Source: Agapetus fuscipes
Lineage: Eukaryota; Arthropoda; Insecta; Trichoptera; Glossosomatidae
Direction of reading: 5' to 3'
Assembly (NCBI GenBank): GCA_951799405.1
Contig: OX637343.1
Coordinates: forward strand, 9,774,524-9,838,523
Length of the DNA stretch: 64,000 nucleotides
The notes beneath the pieces were generated by a model. It was given only the letters and a program-made list of their open reading frames with translations. It searched no databases and was not told the DNA's origin. The position numbers and the translations under genes are program-made. Positions within the stretch are counted from its first letter, which is position 1. Each line of letters begins with the position of its first letter. This document shows positions 10,966 through 22,312 of the stretch, one piece after another.

Positions 10966-11583
10966 TTATCGTGATAAATGTTTTTTCTTAGCTCAGATTG
11001 TGTAGAATGGGCCATTTCATTGAAAGGTCATCTTTGAATCAAATGGTAGGTAAGTCAAACAAGCACTGGGGGAACGAACAGCCATTACACACATTTTTTA
11101 TTAATAAATTAATTTGAATTTTTTCAATTTATATTGCCTATCTTCATGAGTTATTATGCTAAATTTTATATTTGTTTGATAATCCGTTTCGACAAATGGA
11201 CAATAAATAGCATGACAACTACTTAGTTGGTAGGTATTTATTTTGACCTCGCAGCTAGATATCATAATATTTTGTTAAAATGCCGCCAAAATCTCGAAAA
11301 CAACATACTTTGACATTGAAAATTCATGTTTTCAGAACATAGAATAAATAAGCAGCAAAATTTAATGCAAAACAGTCGGTTTTATTTGTTGACGACAAAA
11401 CATAAGTAGGTACCTACCTATATAGTCCCTATCTGGCTTCTAAATGTAAACTGTCCACACCATTCCGCTATGGGTGACAGTGCCTATTATTTAACACATT
11501 TTATTTTTTTACATTAACATCCAATTCTTTCACAATTTCACCTATCTAATCGGAACGCAATAAGCCACACAATTCCTAAATAG
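10966..11583. repeat. Dispersed repeat of unknown type, then spacer
   Basis: 10975-11090 ('ctcagattgtgtagaatg', 'caaacaagcactg') recurs inverted at about 17915-18010. From 11090 to 11583 I see no feature. Confidence 0.5.
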
Positions 11584-11895
11584 CGTTATTTTTTGCCTGT
11601 GTTATCCCCGAAGGGATCGCATGCGGCAGTCTGGGACCTATTTATCTTTACAGGAATTACAGGTAAGGGGGCCGGCCACACGCCAACCATTTCAGTTGAA
11701 GTGAGGGGCTCCCAGCTCCCGACGGTGCTGGTTCTCATTTCTTGTGAAGATTGAGAAACCTTGCCGGCATTTTTTTGGATTTGAAAGAAACTCTGAAACG
11801 GGAAATCATTTCTGAGACCCTCGGTGGTGATCGAACCCTTGGTCTCGATATGGAATACAAGCATTCTACTAATTGCGCTATTGACCGAACTTTTT
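11584..11895 (-). repeat. tRNA-derived SINE B
   Basis: Antisense copy. The head contains a degraded 'agctcagttggtagag'-type A box and the B-box region 'gggttcgaat' (here 'gggttcgatc'). The body contains the diagnostic 'ccggcaaggtt' and 'cccccttacctgta' segments and ends at the 'ccccttcggggataac' hairpin region. Confidence 0.8.
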
Positions 11896-11937
11896 ACGGG
11901 CTCGATCGTGGCTACAAACCACCAACTCTCAACTAAT

Positions 11938-12112
11938 ACCCAGTTGCTGCAAGGCTGGATAGACCTTTAGTGACCGGTCTTTGGTAAAGTTAAATGATTT
12001 TTTTAACCCAGCGAAGAGCATTTTTGAAAATATAAATGGTATATTTTTTGTGCTTCACTGGGATTCCAACCCACAACCTTCTATTTACGAGTCTGAAGCA
12101 TTAATACTAGAC
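11938..12112 (-). repeat. tRNA-derived SINE C, partial
   Basis: Antisense. Body 'gaccggtctttggtaaag' and head 'tcgtaaatggaaggttgtgg' (complement visible) are recognisable; the 3' tail is missing. Confidence 0.75.
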
Positions 12113-12117
12113 TATAA

Positions 12118-12365
12118 CTATAAAAAATCTTAGCTGCACAGATATATATAATTTAAGATTCATATTAAACGCATTCCCACAAGCAGACATGTATAAGTTC
12201 GCGCTAACACATGCCGCATGTGGACCTACATTATAAAAACCCAATCTCAAATGAACATAAGCCCTGCAACTCTTGCCGACTTTCCCTGAAACAGGGGTGA
12301 CATTTGCAAGTGAACCATTTTTTACAGTATGGGTGGTCAGCCTCATACCAACCTATAAGTCAAGG
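12118..12365 (-). repeat. Family A copy
   Basis: Nearly full antisense unit ending in 'cctataagtcaaggaat'. Confidence 0.85.
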
Positions 12366-12474
12366 AATCACTTAGATCAAATTCAGTGAATTAAAAATAT
12401 TAATTGACTCAGTACCTATCTAGTTAAGTTTTATACTAGGTAGGTAAACAATTTTTCATTTGGAACGTACCTAC

Positions 12475-12780
12475 ATACTTTTTTTTTTTTTTTTTTTTTA
12501 ATAATTTATTCAACAAAACAGGAAAATACATTAAAATATATAAAACAATAATAAAAATATACACAATTAATGTTGTACCTTCCCAATTACAATGTTGACA
12601 TTAAATATAAGTATTAAAAATAAAAAGAATATAAAAAAGAATATAAATATAAATACTAATGACAGTAAGATATTTTTTCATACAATGTTGACATTAAATA
12701 TAAGTATTAAAATAAAAAAAAGAATATAAATATAAATACTAGTGATAGTAAGATATTTTTTTTTTTTTTTTTTTCAAACA
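12475..12780. repeat. Poly-T tracts and tandem duplication
   Basis: Oligo-T runs at 12480-12499 and 12757-12774 flank a tandem duplication of roughly 100 bp ('acaatgttgacattaaatat' at 12590 and 12683). Confidence 0.7.
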
Positions 12781-13095
12781 CAAAATATAAAATATAAAAA
12801 ACTATTAAAATAATCATGATAACCGTAATGACACCAAACAATAAGAGATAAAAACAGAATCACATATATCAAATCAGCCTTACATTCACTTGAACATGCC
12901 AATATTTTTAATTTTTCCCACTCACTAATACCTACACACTGAAATTCTAGTCAAAATTCATTATCACTTAAAAGTAGATAAAGATTTTCGTTGTTACCAA
13001 AAATGAAAGTTATGTTAAATCTACATGACAATGTTGGCTCTGACACACTTTTGAAAAATAAGGTAGGTATCTTTCTTCTCTCAACTAATATATCG

Positions 13096-13765
13096 CCACA
13101 GTAAAGGTAAAACTGAGGAAGTGCTTATTTAATGATTTCAGAAATCGTGGATAAAACATTTTTTTGGTTGTAACCTCTCATGGTAAGTGAACTAATTATT
13201 TGGAAATACTCGCGACAATCCTGTAAACTAAAGGATTTTCACCTTTACGTAGTGTTTTTTCTCGTAGAAAATAGGGAATCTACCTATAATCTATAATCTA
13301 AGTTTTTATTTTTTATTTATTTAAAGAAACACAACAGCACATACAAAGCATAAACTCGCAAAAAAATGAAAAGAAAAATATTAAGTTGCAAAGATTTATT
13401 AATTTAAAGCTCTCAAATGAATGCGCGCAAACAAACACGTGTAGTTCGCGCTTACAAATGCTGAATGTGTACTTACAAATAAAATCCAAACCTCAAATGA
13501 CATAAGCCCTACAACTTTTGCCGACCTTCCCTGACACAGGGGTGACGTATTGGCAAGTGAACCATTTTTTACAGTATGGGTGGTCAGCCTCATACCAACC
13601 TATAAGTCAAGGAATACAATTAATATTTAACATTCTAGTATAAAAAAAGAACAATACCTTAAAAATAAATCCATACAAAAAAAGTCAATAATTTGAAAAG
13701 GTGCATTTATCTGAGAAACCCATGTTAGCTTATTATCACTTATTCAGTTTTACATTTAACGTATC
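13096..13765. mobile_element. MITE family E, split by family A
   Basis: Left end 'aaaggtaaaactgagg' at 13096-13288 and right end 'gagaaacccatgttagctta' to 'ttcagttttac' at 13697-13765. The complete copy at 19121-19384 shows the undisturbed order. The interval is filled by family A material at 13289-13620 and its flank. Confidence 0.65.
13380..13615 (-). repeat. Family A copy inside MITE family E
   Basis: Antisense unit from 'aagttgcaaagat' to 'cctataagtcaaggaat'. It is followed by the AT-rich LINE 3' UTR seen also after 5460. The tail side 'ctataatctaagt' at 13290 is separated by a roughly 70-bp insertion. Confidence 0.8.
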
Positions 13766-13794
13766 AATATTTAAATCTAAATTGTAAATTGTAA

Positions 13795-14038
13795 AAATCT
13801 AAATTGCAAAGATATGTATCATTTGAGATTCATATTAAATGCATTCCCTCAAGCAGACACGCATAATTTCGCGCTCACACATGCCACATGTGGACCTACA
13901 GTATAAAAACCCAATCTCAAATGAACATAAGCCCTGCAACTCTTGCCGACCTTCCCTGAAACAGGGGTGACATTGGCAAACTGAACCATTTTTTACAGTA
14001 TGGGTGGTCAGCCTCATACCAACCTATAAGTCAAGGAA
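13795..14038 (-). repeat. Family A copy
   Basis: Nearly full antisense unit, very similar to the copy at 10728. Confidence 0.85.
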
Positions 14039-14184
14039 ATATGATATGACTGTGGATATGACAAATATATAAAATCAAGGATTGCAGTCTAGGATTTTCC
14101 TGAAATGGTATAAATGTAGATACCTACATATAGAAAAAAAGACCATATAATATTTTCTGTGTTTCCTTGTATTATTATATATTT

Positions 14185-14395
14185 ATCTTAGTTCCTCGAC
14201 TAATAGGTTTGTATGAGGCTGACCCCCTATGTTGTAAAAAATGTTTCACTTTGCCAATGTCACCCCTATTTCAGAGAATTATGCAGGGCTTATTTTCATT
14301 AGAGGTATGGTTTTTGAATTGTAAGTAGATATAGATACACATTCCTGCAGCATATGTAAATGCGAACTTGCACGTGTCTGTTTGTAACCCCTTTC
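14185..14395 (+). repeat. Family A copy, 3' end replaced
   Basis: Plus-strand unit from 'gttcctcgactaataggttt' to 'gtgtctgtttgtaa', abutting a SINE B tail fragment. Confidence 0.75.
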
Positions 14396-14545
14396 GGGGT
14401 TAACGCAGGCAAGAAGTTACACCATATGTGCAACTTAGTTGTGTTTATTCTAAGGTGATGCGAAACACTCCTCAAGAGCCGAACTTTACCGTCGCTATGG
14501 AATGCACCTATTCTCAAGAAAGCCCCTATTACTGTGGAGCTGTAG
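14396..14545. repeat. SINE B tail plus SINE C-like tail fragments
   Basis: 'ccctttcggggttaacgc' and 'caagaagttacacc' match the SINE B 3' end. The following 'cctcaagagccg' and 'ctattctcaag' words match SINE C in antisense. Confidence 0.55.
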
Positions 14546-14559
14546 GCTTAAAAAAAATA

Positions 14560-14850
14560 GGCTGATTTATTTGGTGAGCGCTGTTTTTGTGTGAATCACA
14601 CCTCAAGAGCCCTCTGCGAGCTTGGTCGTCGCTATAGAAATCGCCTATTCTTAAGCAAGACCCAGTTGTTGTAAGGTTGGATGGACCTTTTGATGACCGG
14701 TCTTTGGTAAAGGTTTATGAATTTTTTCAACCCAGCGAAAGCAAATTTGAAAATATAAATGGTATATTTTTTGTGCTTCGCCGGGATTTGAGCCCACAAC
14801 CTTCGAGTTACGAGTCCGAAGCGTTACCATTTGAACTACGGACCGGTCAA
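14560..14850 (-). repeat. tRNA-derived SINE C
   Basis: Nearly complete antisense copy. It runs from the LINE-like tail ('ggtgagcgctgtttttgtgt') through 'gaccggtctttggtaaag' to the tRNA-like head with B box 'gggatttgagccc' and A-box side 'gaactacggaccggtc'. Confidence 0.85.
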
Positions 14851-15017
14851 TTTTACCAATAAATAAAATTCAATTTCTCGCCAGGAGCAAAAAAAAACAC
14901 TTTTTTTCGCATATCAACTTTTTATTCAGTTTTAATATTTTTTATTAAATAAATTAATAAACGTACTAATCAAGTTACCCATACTGTAAATTTATTACAC
15001 CTATGTGTAAAAAATAA
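14851..15017. other. AT-rich spacer
   Basis: Nothing recognised. Confidence 0.3.
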
Positions 15018-15035
15018 ATTCCTTGACTTATAGGT

Positions 15036-15153
15036 CAACGACGTTACCATGTTGAAAGCACCGGTTCCCATAGATCACCGAAGTTAAGCAACATTGGGCG
15101 CGGATAGTACTTGGATGGGTTACCGCTCAGGTACACCGCGTGTCGTTGGCATC
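15036..15153 (+). ncRNA. 5S rRNA-like sequence (pseudogene / SINE head)
   Basis: Full-length resemblance to eukaryotic 5S rRNA. It opens near 'gtcaacgacgttacc', then carries 'gatcaccgaagttaagcaac' (box A region), 'gggcgcggatagtacttgg' (intermediate element and loop) and 'acaccgcgtgtcgttggc' (box C and 3' stem). It differs from a functional insect 5S at many positions (for example 'gatgggttaccgct' instead of 'gatgggggaccgct'). It is joined directly to a SINE C, and the pair sits between two halves of one family A unit, so it is more likely a retroposed or chimeric SINE head than a working rRNA gene. Confidence 0.85.
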
Positions 15154-15160
15154 TTGCCCC

Positions 15161-15460
15161 GGTCCGTAGTCCAGTGGCAACCATCCGGACTCGTTAATGG
15201 AAGGTTGTGGATTCGAATCCCGGCGGAGCACAAAAAATATACCAGTGTGCTTTCGAATGTGCTCTTCGCTGAGTCGAAAAATTCATAAACCTTTACCAAA
15301 GACCGGTCGCTGAAAGGTCCATCCAACCTTACAACTGGGTCTTGCTTGAGAATTGGCGCTTTCTACAGCGACGACGAAGCTCGCAGAGGGCTCTTCAGGT
15401 GTGATACACACAAAAACAGCGCTCACCAAATAAATCATCCTAATATTATTATTATTATTT
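15161..15460 (+). repeat. tRNA-derived SINE C, complete, with 5S head
   Basis: Head 'ggtccgtagtccagtggcaa' (A box) and 'gtggattcgaatccc' (B box), body with 'aaagaccggtcgctgaaag', tail 'tcttcaggtgtgatacac' and an ATT microsatellite. The preceding 5S-like block makes this copy a 5S-tRNA composite. Confidence 0.88.
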
Positions 15461-15690
15461 GGTATGAGGCTGACCACCCATACTGTAAAAAATGGTTTAC
15501 TTTTCCAATATGTCACCCCTGTTTCAGGGAAGGTCGGCAAGAATTGCAGGGCTTATGTTCATTTGAGATTGGGTTTTTTATACTGTAGGTCCATATGCGG
15601 CATGTGTGAGCGTAAAATTATGCGTGTCTGCTTGTGGGAATGCATTTAATATGAATCTGAAATGATACATATATTTGCAACTTAGATTTA
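15461..15690 (+). repeat. Family A copy carrying the 5S-SINE C insertion
   Basis: Resumes at 'ggtatgaggctgaccaccca'. Its first bases, 'ccttgacttataggt', lie at 15020-15035 on the other side of the composite. Confidence 0.85.
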
Positions 15691-16589
15691 GATGTGCGTT
15701 TTGAACCTATTTGACCACATACAATTGCTTTGTGTTTACAAACAATACTAATAAAAGAAAGAAAACTTTCCGACTTCAAAGTTTTAATGTGTTATTTTCA
15801 ATATTTATGTTTTTATTCGTATTTTTTTACGCTCGTATCGCAGCAGACGAGGAGATAGTTTTTGTAATACACGTTGTCTTTAACCCATATGCTCTGCGTG
15901 TGTGAGGGAGAAGTACCGTGCGGTAGAGAGGTTGGACAAGCAAGCGGCACGGATCCCACGTCCGAGCCCCTTGAAGAACAAAGGGAGACTGATTCATTTT
16001 GAACAGAATTTTAAAGGTTTGCGAAATAAGGAAAAAATCCATGAAAAAAAATATTTTGACTATTTGTTTTGTTGTTATAGGTTTAAAAAAGACTTTATCT
16101 ACATGGGATTTTTTTCATTTTTTTTTTTTAAACATTTAATGTCGGAAAAAAACGTGTACGAAAAATACAAAAAAAAAAGAAATTTTGCAATATTCAAAAG
16201 GTAAAATAATGAAAACAGTATCAAATTTCAAAAAAGTAATCTGATCATGCCTTCAACAAACTCTTTTAAAATTATTCTATCATAGAAAAAATTAAGATTT
16301 TTTTTTTGTTTTTGGAGGATATGCTTTTTAGCAAAGCTCTTTCCGCAACTAGCAAAAACAAGTCCAGATTAAGCTTTGATTTATATACGTAAATAATTTA
16401 TTTGACTTTTGAAAAAAATATGATATATAGTTTAAATGTTGATTAATCTTACGTAATTTTTTGAAATATTAATTTATGTCTTAATGATGCTCTAAAAAAA
16501 TAAATGAAAACATACTTTAAAAAAAAAAATCTTGAATATGCGTGGAGCGCACCCTTAATATGAATTTTAAACGTTAATATTCTTTGATT
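15691..16589. other. AT-rich region, no gene supported
   Basis: Reading frames of 64-100 codons are present at 15711-16204, but they are K/F-rich, overlap on both strands and match no family that I know. Many homopolymer A/T runs. Confidence 0.45.
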
Positions 16590-16797
16590 TTCCTTGACTT
16601 ATAGTTTGGTATGAGGCTAACCACTCATATTGTACAAAAATGGTCTACTTGTCTAATGTCACCCCTGTTTCAGAGAAAGGCGGCAAGAGTTGCAGGGCTT
16701 ATGTTCATTTGAGATTTTTCTTTTATGCTGTAGGTCTATATGCGGCATGTATAAGCGCGAACTTTTACGTGTCTGCTTGCGGGATTGCATTTAATAA
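16590..16797 (+). repeat. Family A copy
   Basis: From 'ttccttgacttatagtttgg' to 'gcttgcgggattgcattta'. It abuts antisense terminal LINE codons ('ccctagccgccaacattg') at 16797-16855. Confidence 0.8.
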
Positions 16798-17477
16798 CCC
16801 TAGCCGCCAACATTGCATCGAGTTGTTTCTTTCGGTCCTCGTATATTTTTTCATTTCATTCCGTAGACTTCATATTATAGGTAGTAGGTACATATTATGC
16901 TTCTACTTATTATATATACTCGTACTAGATATTAGATGCTATTATCACGTTCATTTTAACAAAAAGCAGAGAGTAGGTACATGGGATCACGTAGGCAGAT
17001 GAATACCTAACTGGATTTTAGGTTGACAAAACCTGTTGTCTATCTTCAAACCTAAAATTACAAAATAACTACACCAGTTGGTGATTTAAAAACAATTAAG
17101 TATGGGTGAATACAAGAATTTTCCAATCTCGTCGCGGGGGTCTAGACTCTGAGAGATAAAAAAATAAACTTAAAAGAAAATAAAAGATAAATACCTAACT
17201 AATAAGTACTTAGTTATTAAGGAATACTATTTAATCACATGGCAACACTATAAATAATTTACGAACCAATTTAAAAATAGAATACTAATACTTACTTATT
17301 TGAAAAAGGAAATAAATAATATGTAAGAAGGTAGGTAGGTACTTTTCAGATATTTTTTGTTGACATTTTCGTCGATGTCAAGCCTGTTTCTGGGAATGGC
17401 GGCAAGAGTTGCATATGATAAAAATATTCATATTGCACGTATAAGCACGGATTTGCACGCAATTGCTCTTGAGCATT
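16798..17477. other. Mixed repeat debris
   Basis: 16798-16855 is an antisense RTE-like C-terminal fragment. 17380-17460 is a decayed family A piece ('ggcggcaagagttgcat'). No gene seen. Confidence 0.45.
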
Positions 17478-17725
17478 TATGACGCATTTCAATGCGAATA
17501 ATGGATAAAACGTTTTATTGGGTGTAAATTCTCATAGTACCTAAGTGAACTACTAGAACTAGATACTGATTATTATGTATTAATAAGTGCACATGACAAA
17601 CCTCTACGGGGTTTTCATACTTTTTTAGTGTTTTGTCTCATAGAAAATAAATAGGAAAAAATGTATATTTATCTGATAAACCCGTGTTAGCTTAATATGT
17701 CTAACCAGTGAGCTATCGACTAAAA
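17478..17725. mobile_element. MITE family E, diverged copy
   Basis: Shares 'ggataaaacgtttta', 'gtgttttgtctca' and 'aacccgtgttagcttaatat' in the same order as 19121-19384. The ends are not clear. Confidence 0.55.
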
Positions 17726-18470
17726 AATGCAATAAAAATCTCATAGTCCGTCTGTCGTAGTCAATTGTAAAGGCTACTGTTTTGTTTTGTAAGCGGGAAT
17801 TCTAGGCTCGATTCAGAATGTGACAAGAATTTTTACTATAAAAATCTCAACAAAAAAAATGTACCGGCAAAGTTTCCTCAGTCTTGTTCAACTTAAATTG
17901 GATAACTCGTCCCTTTCAGTGCTTGTTTAGCTTATCTACATATTTCAATGCTATTGTCTTAAGAATCACATTCTACACAATCTGAGATGAGAAAAAACTT
18001 AAATCACGATAATTTTAGAGTTGTTTTAAATATTTCAAAAATTAGTTTCCAGTTTTCATAAGACACATTGGGCCATTACAAATAGGCATTGCTCATGAGA
18101 AATCCCCCCTGATGGGCATAGGACAAACAAGCACTAAGCGGACGATCTGTTACTATTGACAGCAAAAAGTAGTACTTGCTTTTTAAAAGAAAATGTTAAA
18201 ATACAGTTCAATTCAAATAAATAACATTTTATAAGTATTTTAAGTTCAAATGAAAAAAAAATCTGAAGATTTTCTTCCAAATAACAGAATATTCTTTGGT
18301 ACATTTTTTTTAATTTTTCGTTGAAAATTAAGAACTTCTTAATAAAAATTTAGATAAAGACAATTTATGTAATCTACTCATTTTTTTAATCAAAAAGTAA
18401 AAATAAGAACAAACTTGTTTAAATTTAAAAACAACTGTTCGGTCGTATGTATTTGAGTTTATATAGGTAC
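17726..18470. repeat. Unknown dispersed repeat and AT-rich spacer
   Basis: 17915-18010 is an inverted match to 10975-11090. The remainder is AT-rich with no recognised feature. Confidence 0.4.
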
Positions 18471-18482
18471 AAATAAAGAATT

Positions 18483-18740
18483 TAAAATAAAATTATTTTT
18501 TCTTTAACGTAGTTTAATTTTCACAATAATATTTTATATCTCGAGCACTTTCGACCATCAATATTCAGGTCATTATCAAGAGTGACCTGAATATTGATCA
18601 AGAGTGACCTGAATATTGATGGTCGAAAGTGCTCGAGATATAAAATATTATTGTGAAAATTAAACTACGTTAAAGAAAAAATAATTTTATTTAAAAAAAA
18701 TGAATTTTCACTGTATGAATACACAAACCCTACAAAATCT
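18483..18740. mobile_element. Hammerhead-type foldback unit, decayed core
   Basis: Flanked by AAATAAAGAATT at 18471-18482 and 18741-18752 (12-bp target duplication). Two arms of about 95 bp ('tctcgagcactttcgaccat' and complement) form a hairpin. The apex carries 'tgataatgacc...ggtcgaaag', a hammerhead-like core with substitutions at conserved positions. A 21-bp segment at the apex is locally duplicated. The unique 3' end ('gaattttcactgta') matches those of units 33418 and 42861. Confidence 0.68.
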
Positions 18741-18769
18741 AAATAAAGAATTCTTTAATTTAAATGTTA

Positions 18770-18990
18770 TTGGTATGAGGCTACAAATTCATTCACTTTG
18801 CCAATGTCACCCCCGTTCCAGGCGTGGTCGGCAAAAGTTGAAGGTCTGTTCTATTTTATAAGAAGTACATACAGCATTTGCAAGCGAGAACTTACACCTG
18901 TCTGCATGTGGTCATGCATTTAATATAAATAGTAAATGTTTATATATCTTTGCAACTTAGATTATAGTCTATAATCTAAGTTTATAGACA
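18770..18990 (+). repeat. Family A copy
   Basis: From 'ggtatgaggcta' to 'ctttgcaacttagattatag'; diverged. Confidence 0.75.
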
Positions 18991-19120
18991 CGTTAACTTA
19001 AATTCGAATGACGGAATTATTTTTTTCTTCCATGCATGTTTGTATGCAAGTTTAAATAAAGGATTTTCCCATATTATCAGCTGTAATAATAATTTACCCA
19101 TGGGATTTTCCCATTCCGCC

Positions 19121-19384
19121 ACCTTAAAGGTAAAACTGAACACGTGCTGATTCGCTGATTTGAAAAATCGTGCATAAATTTATGCACGATTTTTCAAATC
19201 ATTTCAAAGCATTTTATTTGGTGTAATTTTTTATAGTAAGTGCACTAATTGTAAGGAATGGCTAATGAAAATCATTTTCACACTTTCCTAGTGTCTTACC
19301 TCGTAGAAAATACGAAAAAAGTGCATTTATTTGAGAAACCCATGTTAGCTTCATATGTCACTGATTCAGTTTTACCTTTAAGGT
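19121..19384. mobile_element. MITE family E, complete reference copy
   Basis: Terminal inverted repeats 'accttaaaggtaaaactgaa' and complement 'ttcagttttacctttaaggt' bound a 264-bp non-coding element. Copies occur at 13096, 17478 and 51263. The superfamily is not clear from the ends. Confidence 0.75.
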
Positions 19385-19446
19385 ATCGATATTATAACAA
19401 AGAAAAACAACAAACAATAGCAGGCACCTTGAAAATTATAAAATAA

Positions 19447-19735
19447 GTCCGGTCGATAGCTCAGTTGGTAGAGTGCTTGCATTCCATGCCGTGAATTGAT
19501 TTCCTCTTTCGGTGTTTATTTCAAACCACAAAATAAAATACCGGCAAGGTTTACACAGCCTTCACAAAAAATGAGTACCAGCCCCCGGGAGTTGGGAAGC
19601 CCCCACTTCAAGTGAAGTGGTTGGCGTAAAGCCGGCCCCCTTACCTGTAAAAATAAATAGGTTCCCCCCGCCCCCCGCGAAACCCTTCGGGGTTAACGCG
19701 GCGATAAGTGACACTATATGTGCAGCTTAGTTGCG
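19447..19735 (+). repeat. tRNA-derived SINE B
   Basis: Head 'cggtcgatagctcagttggt' contains an intact A box. The B box is lost by a small deletion after 'catgccgtgaattga'. Body and GC-rich end ('cccttcggggttaacgcgg') are present. Confidence 0.85.
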
Positions 19736-20805
19736 TAATAGATGAAGTACCAAACTCACCGGAGAGCAAGAATGAAAAGCGTGCCATGTTGTGATGGGTG
19801 TTGACACTCTCACAGGCGGTACAAGACTGACCAACGGAACGGCTGTCATCGTGAAAATCAATTATTACACGAATAATAATTATCACATTAAGATACAGTA
19901 GAGCGTCGATTGACTGAGCTAATTGGGGGACAAGGATGTTCATGAAATCGATTTGTTCAGATAATCGAATTGTATGTTATTATGTACCTACCTGCATATG
20001 CCGAAAAAGGTACAACTCATAACTATAGAACCTGTTGAATAGTTTTAACCACCCATACTGTAAAAAGTGGTCGGCAAAAGTTGCAGGGCTTGAATATAAC
20101 ATTAAAATAAAAATCTATGGGTACTAACTGCATAAATCAACTGCCTTCGATTTTGAAATGCACCGAAATTTCTCAATTTTCAAATACATAAACTATGCAA
20201 TATTTGATATTTTTTCCACAATGTTTATACAGTATCATTGTTTATTATTGATGATATCAATACTTACGTACCTACAAAATATAAAATTAAAAAATATGGG
20301 CATATATGGGCACCACCCCCTCAAATCAAGTCCCTCTAAATTTTTAAATTTTTATATAAACTGTGCCTTTTTTCACAAATTTTCAAGAGTAAAATTTTTA
20401 ATATTGATGATATCAACACTTGTGTATTTACCAGTATTTACGATTTACCTACAAAATAATAAATTTAGAAAATATATATGTTGGCACTACCCCCTCTATA
20501 GTGACAACGTGGTGACAACCAAGCTTGCAGAGGGGCCTTTGGGGTATGTTTCATGCATTTTATTTATATCGATGGTTTCATACGAATATCCAATAACAGC
20601 GTTCACCAAATATAACATTAACATTACAGTTCTCTTATCAACTATAATTTGAAAAATACATTTAACAGGAAGTACATTTTCATTGAGTTATCTTGTCCAT
20701 TGAATTTTTGGCTTTTTGATACCATCCAATCATGACAGCAACATTCGTAAAAATAATAAAATGAGTCTTATTGTTCGATATATATGATGGTCTGAAAGGG
20801 CCTGT
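19736..20805. other. Pogo-like fragment, SINE C relic, spacer
   Basis: 19886-19975 starts 'acagtagagcgtcgattgac' and resembles the end of a pogo/Tigger-type transposon (compare 53711). 20040-20095 is a family A fragment. 20500-20620 is a decayed SINE C tail ('aagcttgcagaggggcc', 'cagcgttcaccaaat'). The long frame at 20158-20652 is AT-rich, matches nothing and is not called as a gene. Confidence 0.4.
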
Positions 20806-22312
20806 CAAGCCCGGATTAACCCCCCTGGGGGCCCTGGTGCGGGGAAGATCACGGGGGCCCCCCATACCCCCCTCCCCTCCCTAAAATTTTCCACCCTTCC
20901 CCCTCCCGACCTGAAAAAATGCTTTTAAGAAATTTAATTATTTAAGTAGTTTCAGGTTTTCCAATGTTTCTCAAAAACTATTGAAATATAAAAAATCTAT
21001 TTCATATGAAACTTCACAATCCATAATTGTGTAATTAAAAAGGAAAAAATACTGCCGAAATAATATCAATAATAGCACATACAAATAAAAATCAAAAAAG
21101 TTCAAAGTATTTTTATTTTTTTAAATATATTTTGGGGCCCCTAAAGGTTCCATGAGAGAAACTTTTATTTCTCAACTATCCATGTCTTTGTCTGTACGAA
21201 ACTTTGTTTTTAGAGTCAAGAATGGTCAAAACAATATAAATATATAAATTTTCAGTATTTTTTCAGTCTTTGGGGTTAGTTATCTGGGCGCGGGGGCCCT
21301 GGTTCGGTCGTACCGCTCGAACCACCCTTATGCCCGCTTTCCACTGCGAGCGGAGCTGACTCCGTACGGACTCCGCTCGACTAGCAACAGTAAATTTCAT
21401 AGAAGTGCTTCCACCGACAGCGAGTCAGCGGAGCGGACTGAGCGAGTACAAAGAGTTACAAAAGTGGTCGCAGAGTTGAGCGAGTTTCCAGCGGACTCCG
21501 TACGGACTCCGCTCGACTAGCAACAGTAAATTTCATAGAAGTGCTTCCACCGACAGCGGAGTGAGCGGAGCTGACTGAGCGAGTAAAAATGGGTCCGCTG
21601 TGTCATGGTCTCGGCCGCTAGTTTTCAACTGACTCCGCTCCCCCGTGCCCCCCGCGCCAACCCGCGCAGTTGCGTGACAGCGATAAAACACATCATACAT
21701 GATTTACAAAAACACATCATACATTATTTTATTAATTTGAAAATATTAAAATGTATGTTTTATTTCCAACATCTACTTTTTATGTTTAAAGCAAAATAAT
21801 ACATTACTTTTTATGTTTCGAAACAAAAAAAAACTCTTTTATTAATAATTAAAACGTTTGATCTGGGCGTAGGCTGCAACGAGCTGTCACACACTGCACA
21901 TCATACATTATTTTATAAATTTGAAAATATTAAAATGTATGTTTTATTTCCAACATCTACTTTTAATGTATTAAAGCAAAATAATACATTACTTTTTATT
22001 TTTCGAAACAAAAAAAAAAACTTTTTTTGTTAATAATTAAAACGTTTGATCTGGGCGTAGGCTGCAACGAGCTGTCACACACTAGTTGGCTCCGCTAAGC
22101 CAGCTGTAGATGGAAGGCAAACAACTCTTTCATCTGACTCATCTCATTTCCCGCCTAGCTCACTCTGCCGAGCTCGTTGGCTGTGGAAGGCAAATACCAT
22201 TATTTTTTAAAACTCTTTCGCAATGGAAGGCCAAAACTATTTCACTACGCTCCGCTCAGCTATTTCCCGCTCCCGCTCAGCTATTTCCCGCTCGCAGTGG
22301 AATTAATCCGGG
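20806..22312. mobile_element. GC-rich composite DNA transposon remnant
   Basis: Outer ends 'aagcccggattaa' at 20807 and complement 'ttaatccgggcctg' near 22300 form an inverted pair. The interior has G/C-rich blocks ('gggggccctgg') at both 20825 and 21295, and a nested element at 21331-22300 whose ends 'tccactgcgagcgg' and 'cccgctcgcagtgga' are inverted. The nested part holds two tandem duplications: 21363-21440 with 21493-21570, and 21700-21885 with 21895-22085. No transposase remains. Confidence 0.55.

Noticed and set aside
13835..14017. Recurring 60-80-codon frames starting MRLTTHTVKN
   Set aside because: They lie inside family A copies on either strand and reflect repeat identity, not coding constraint.
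15711..16204. Possible small protein genes
   Set aside because: Overlapping frames on both strands with homopolymer-rich composition and no splice or homology support.
19447..19520. tRNA-like A and B boxes as functional tRNA genes (also at 23898, 32653, 15161, 29414 and others)
   Set aside because: Each is followed by the same SINE body, no acceptor stem can be closed, and they recur as dispersed repeats.
20158..20652. 164-codon frame in AT-rich sequence
   Set aside because: F/I/Y/N-rich composition, no known family and overlap with SINE C debris; likely chance.
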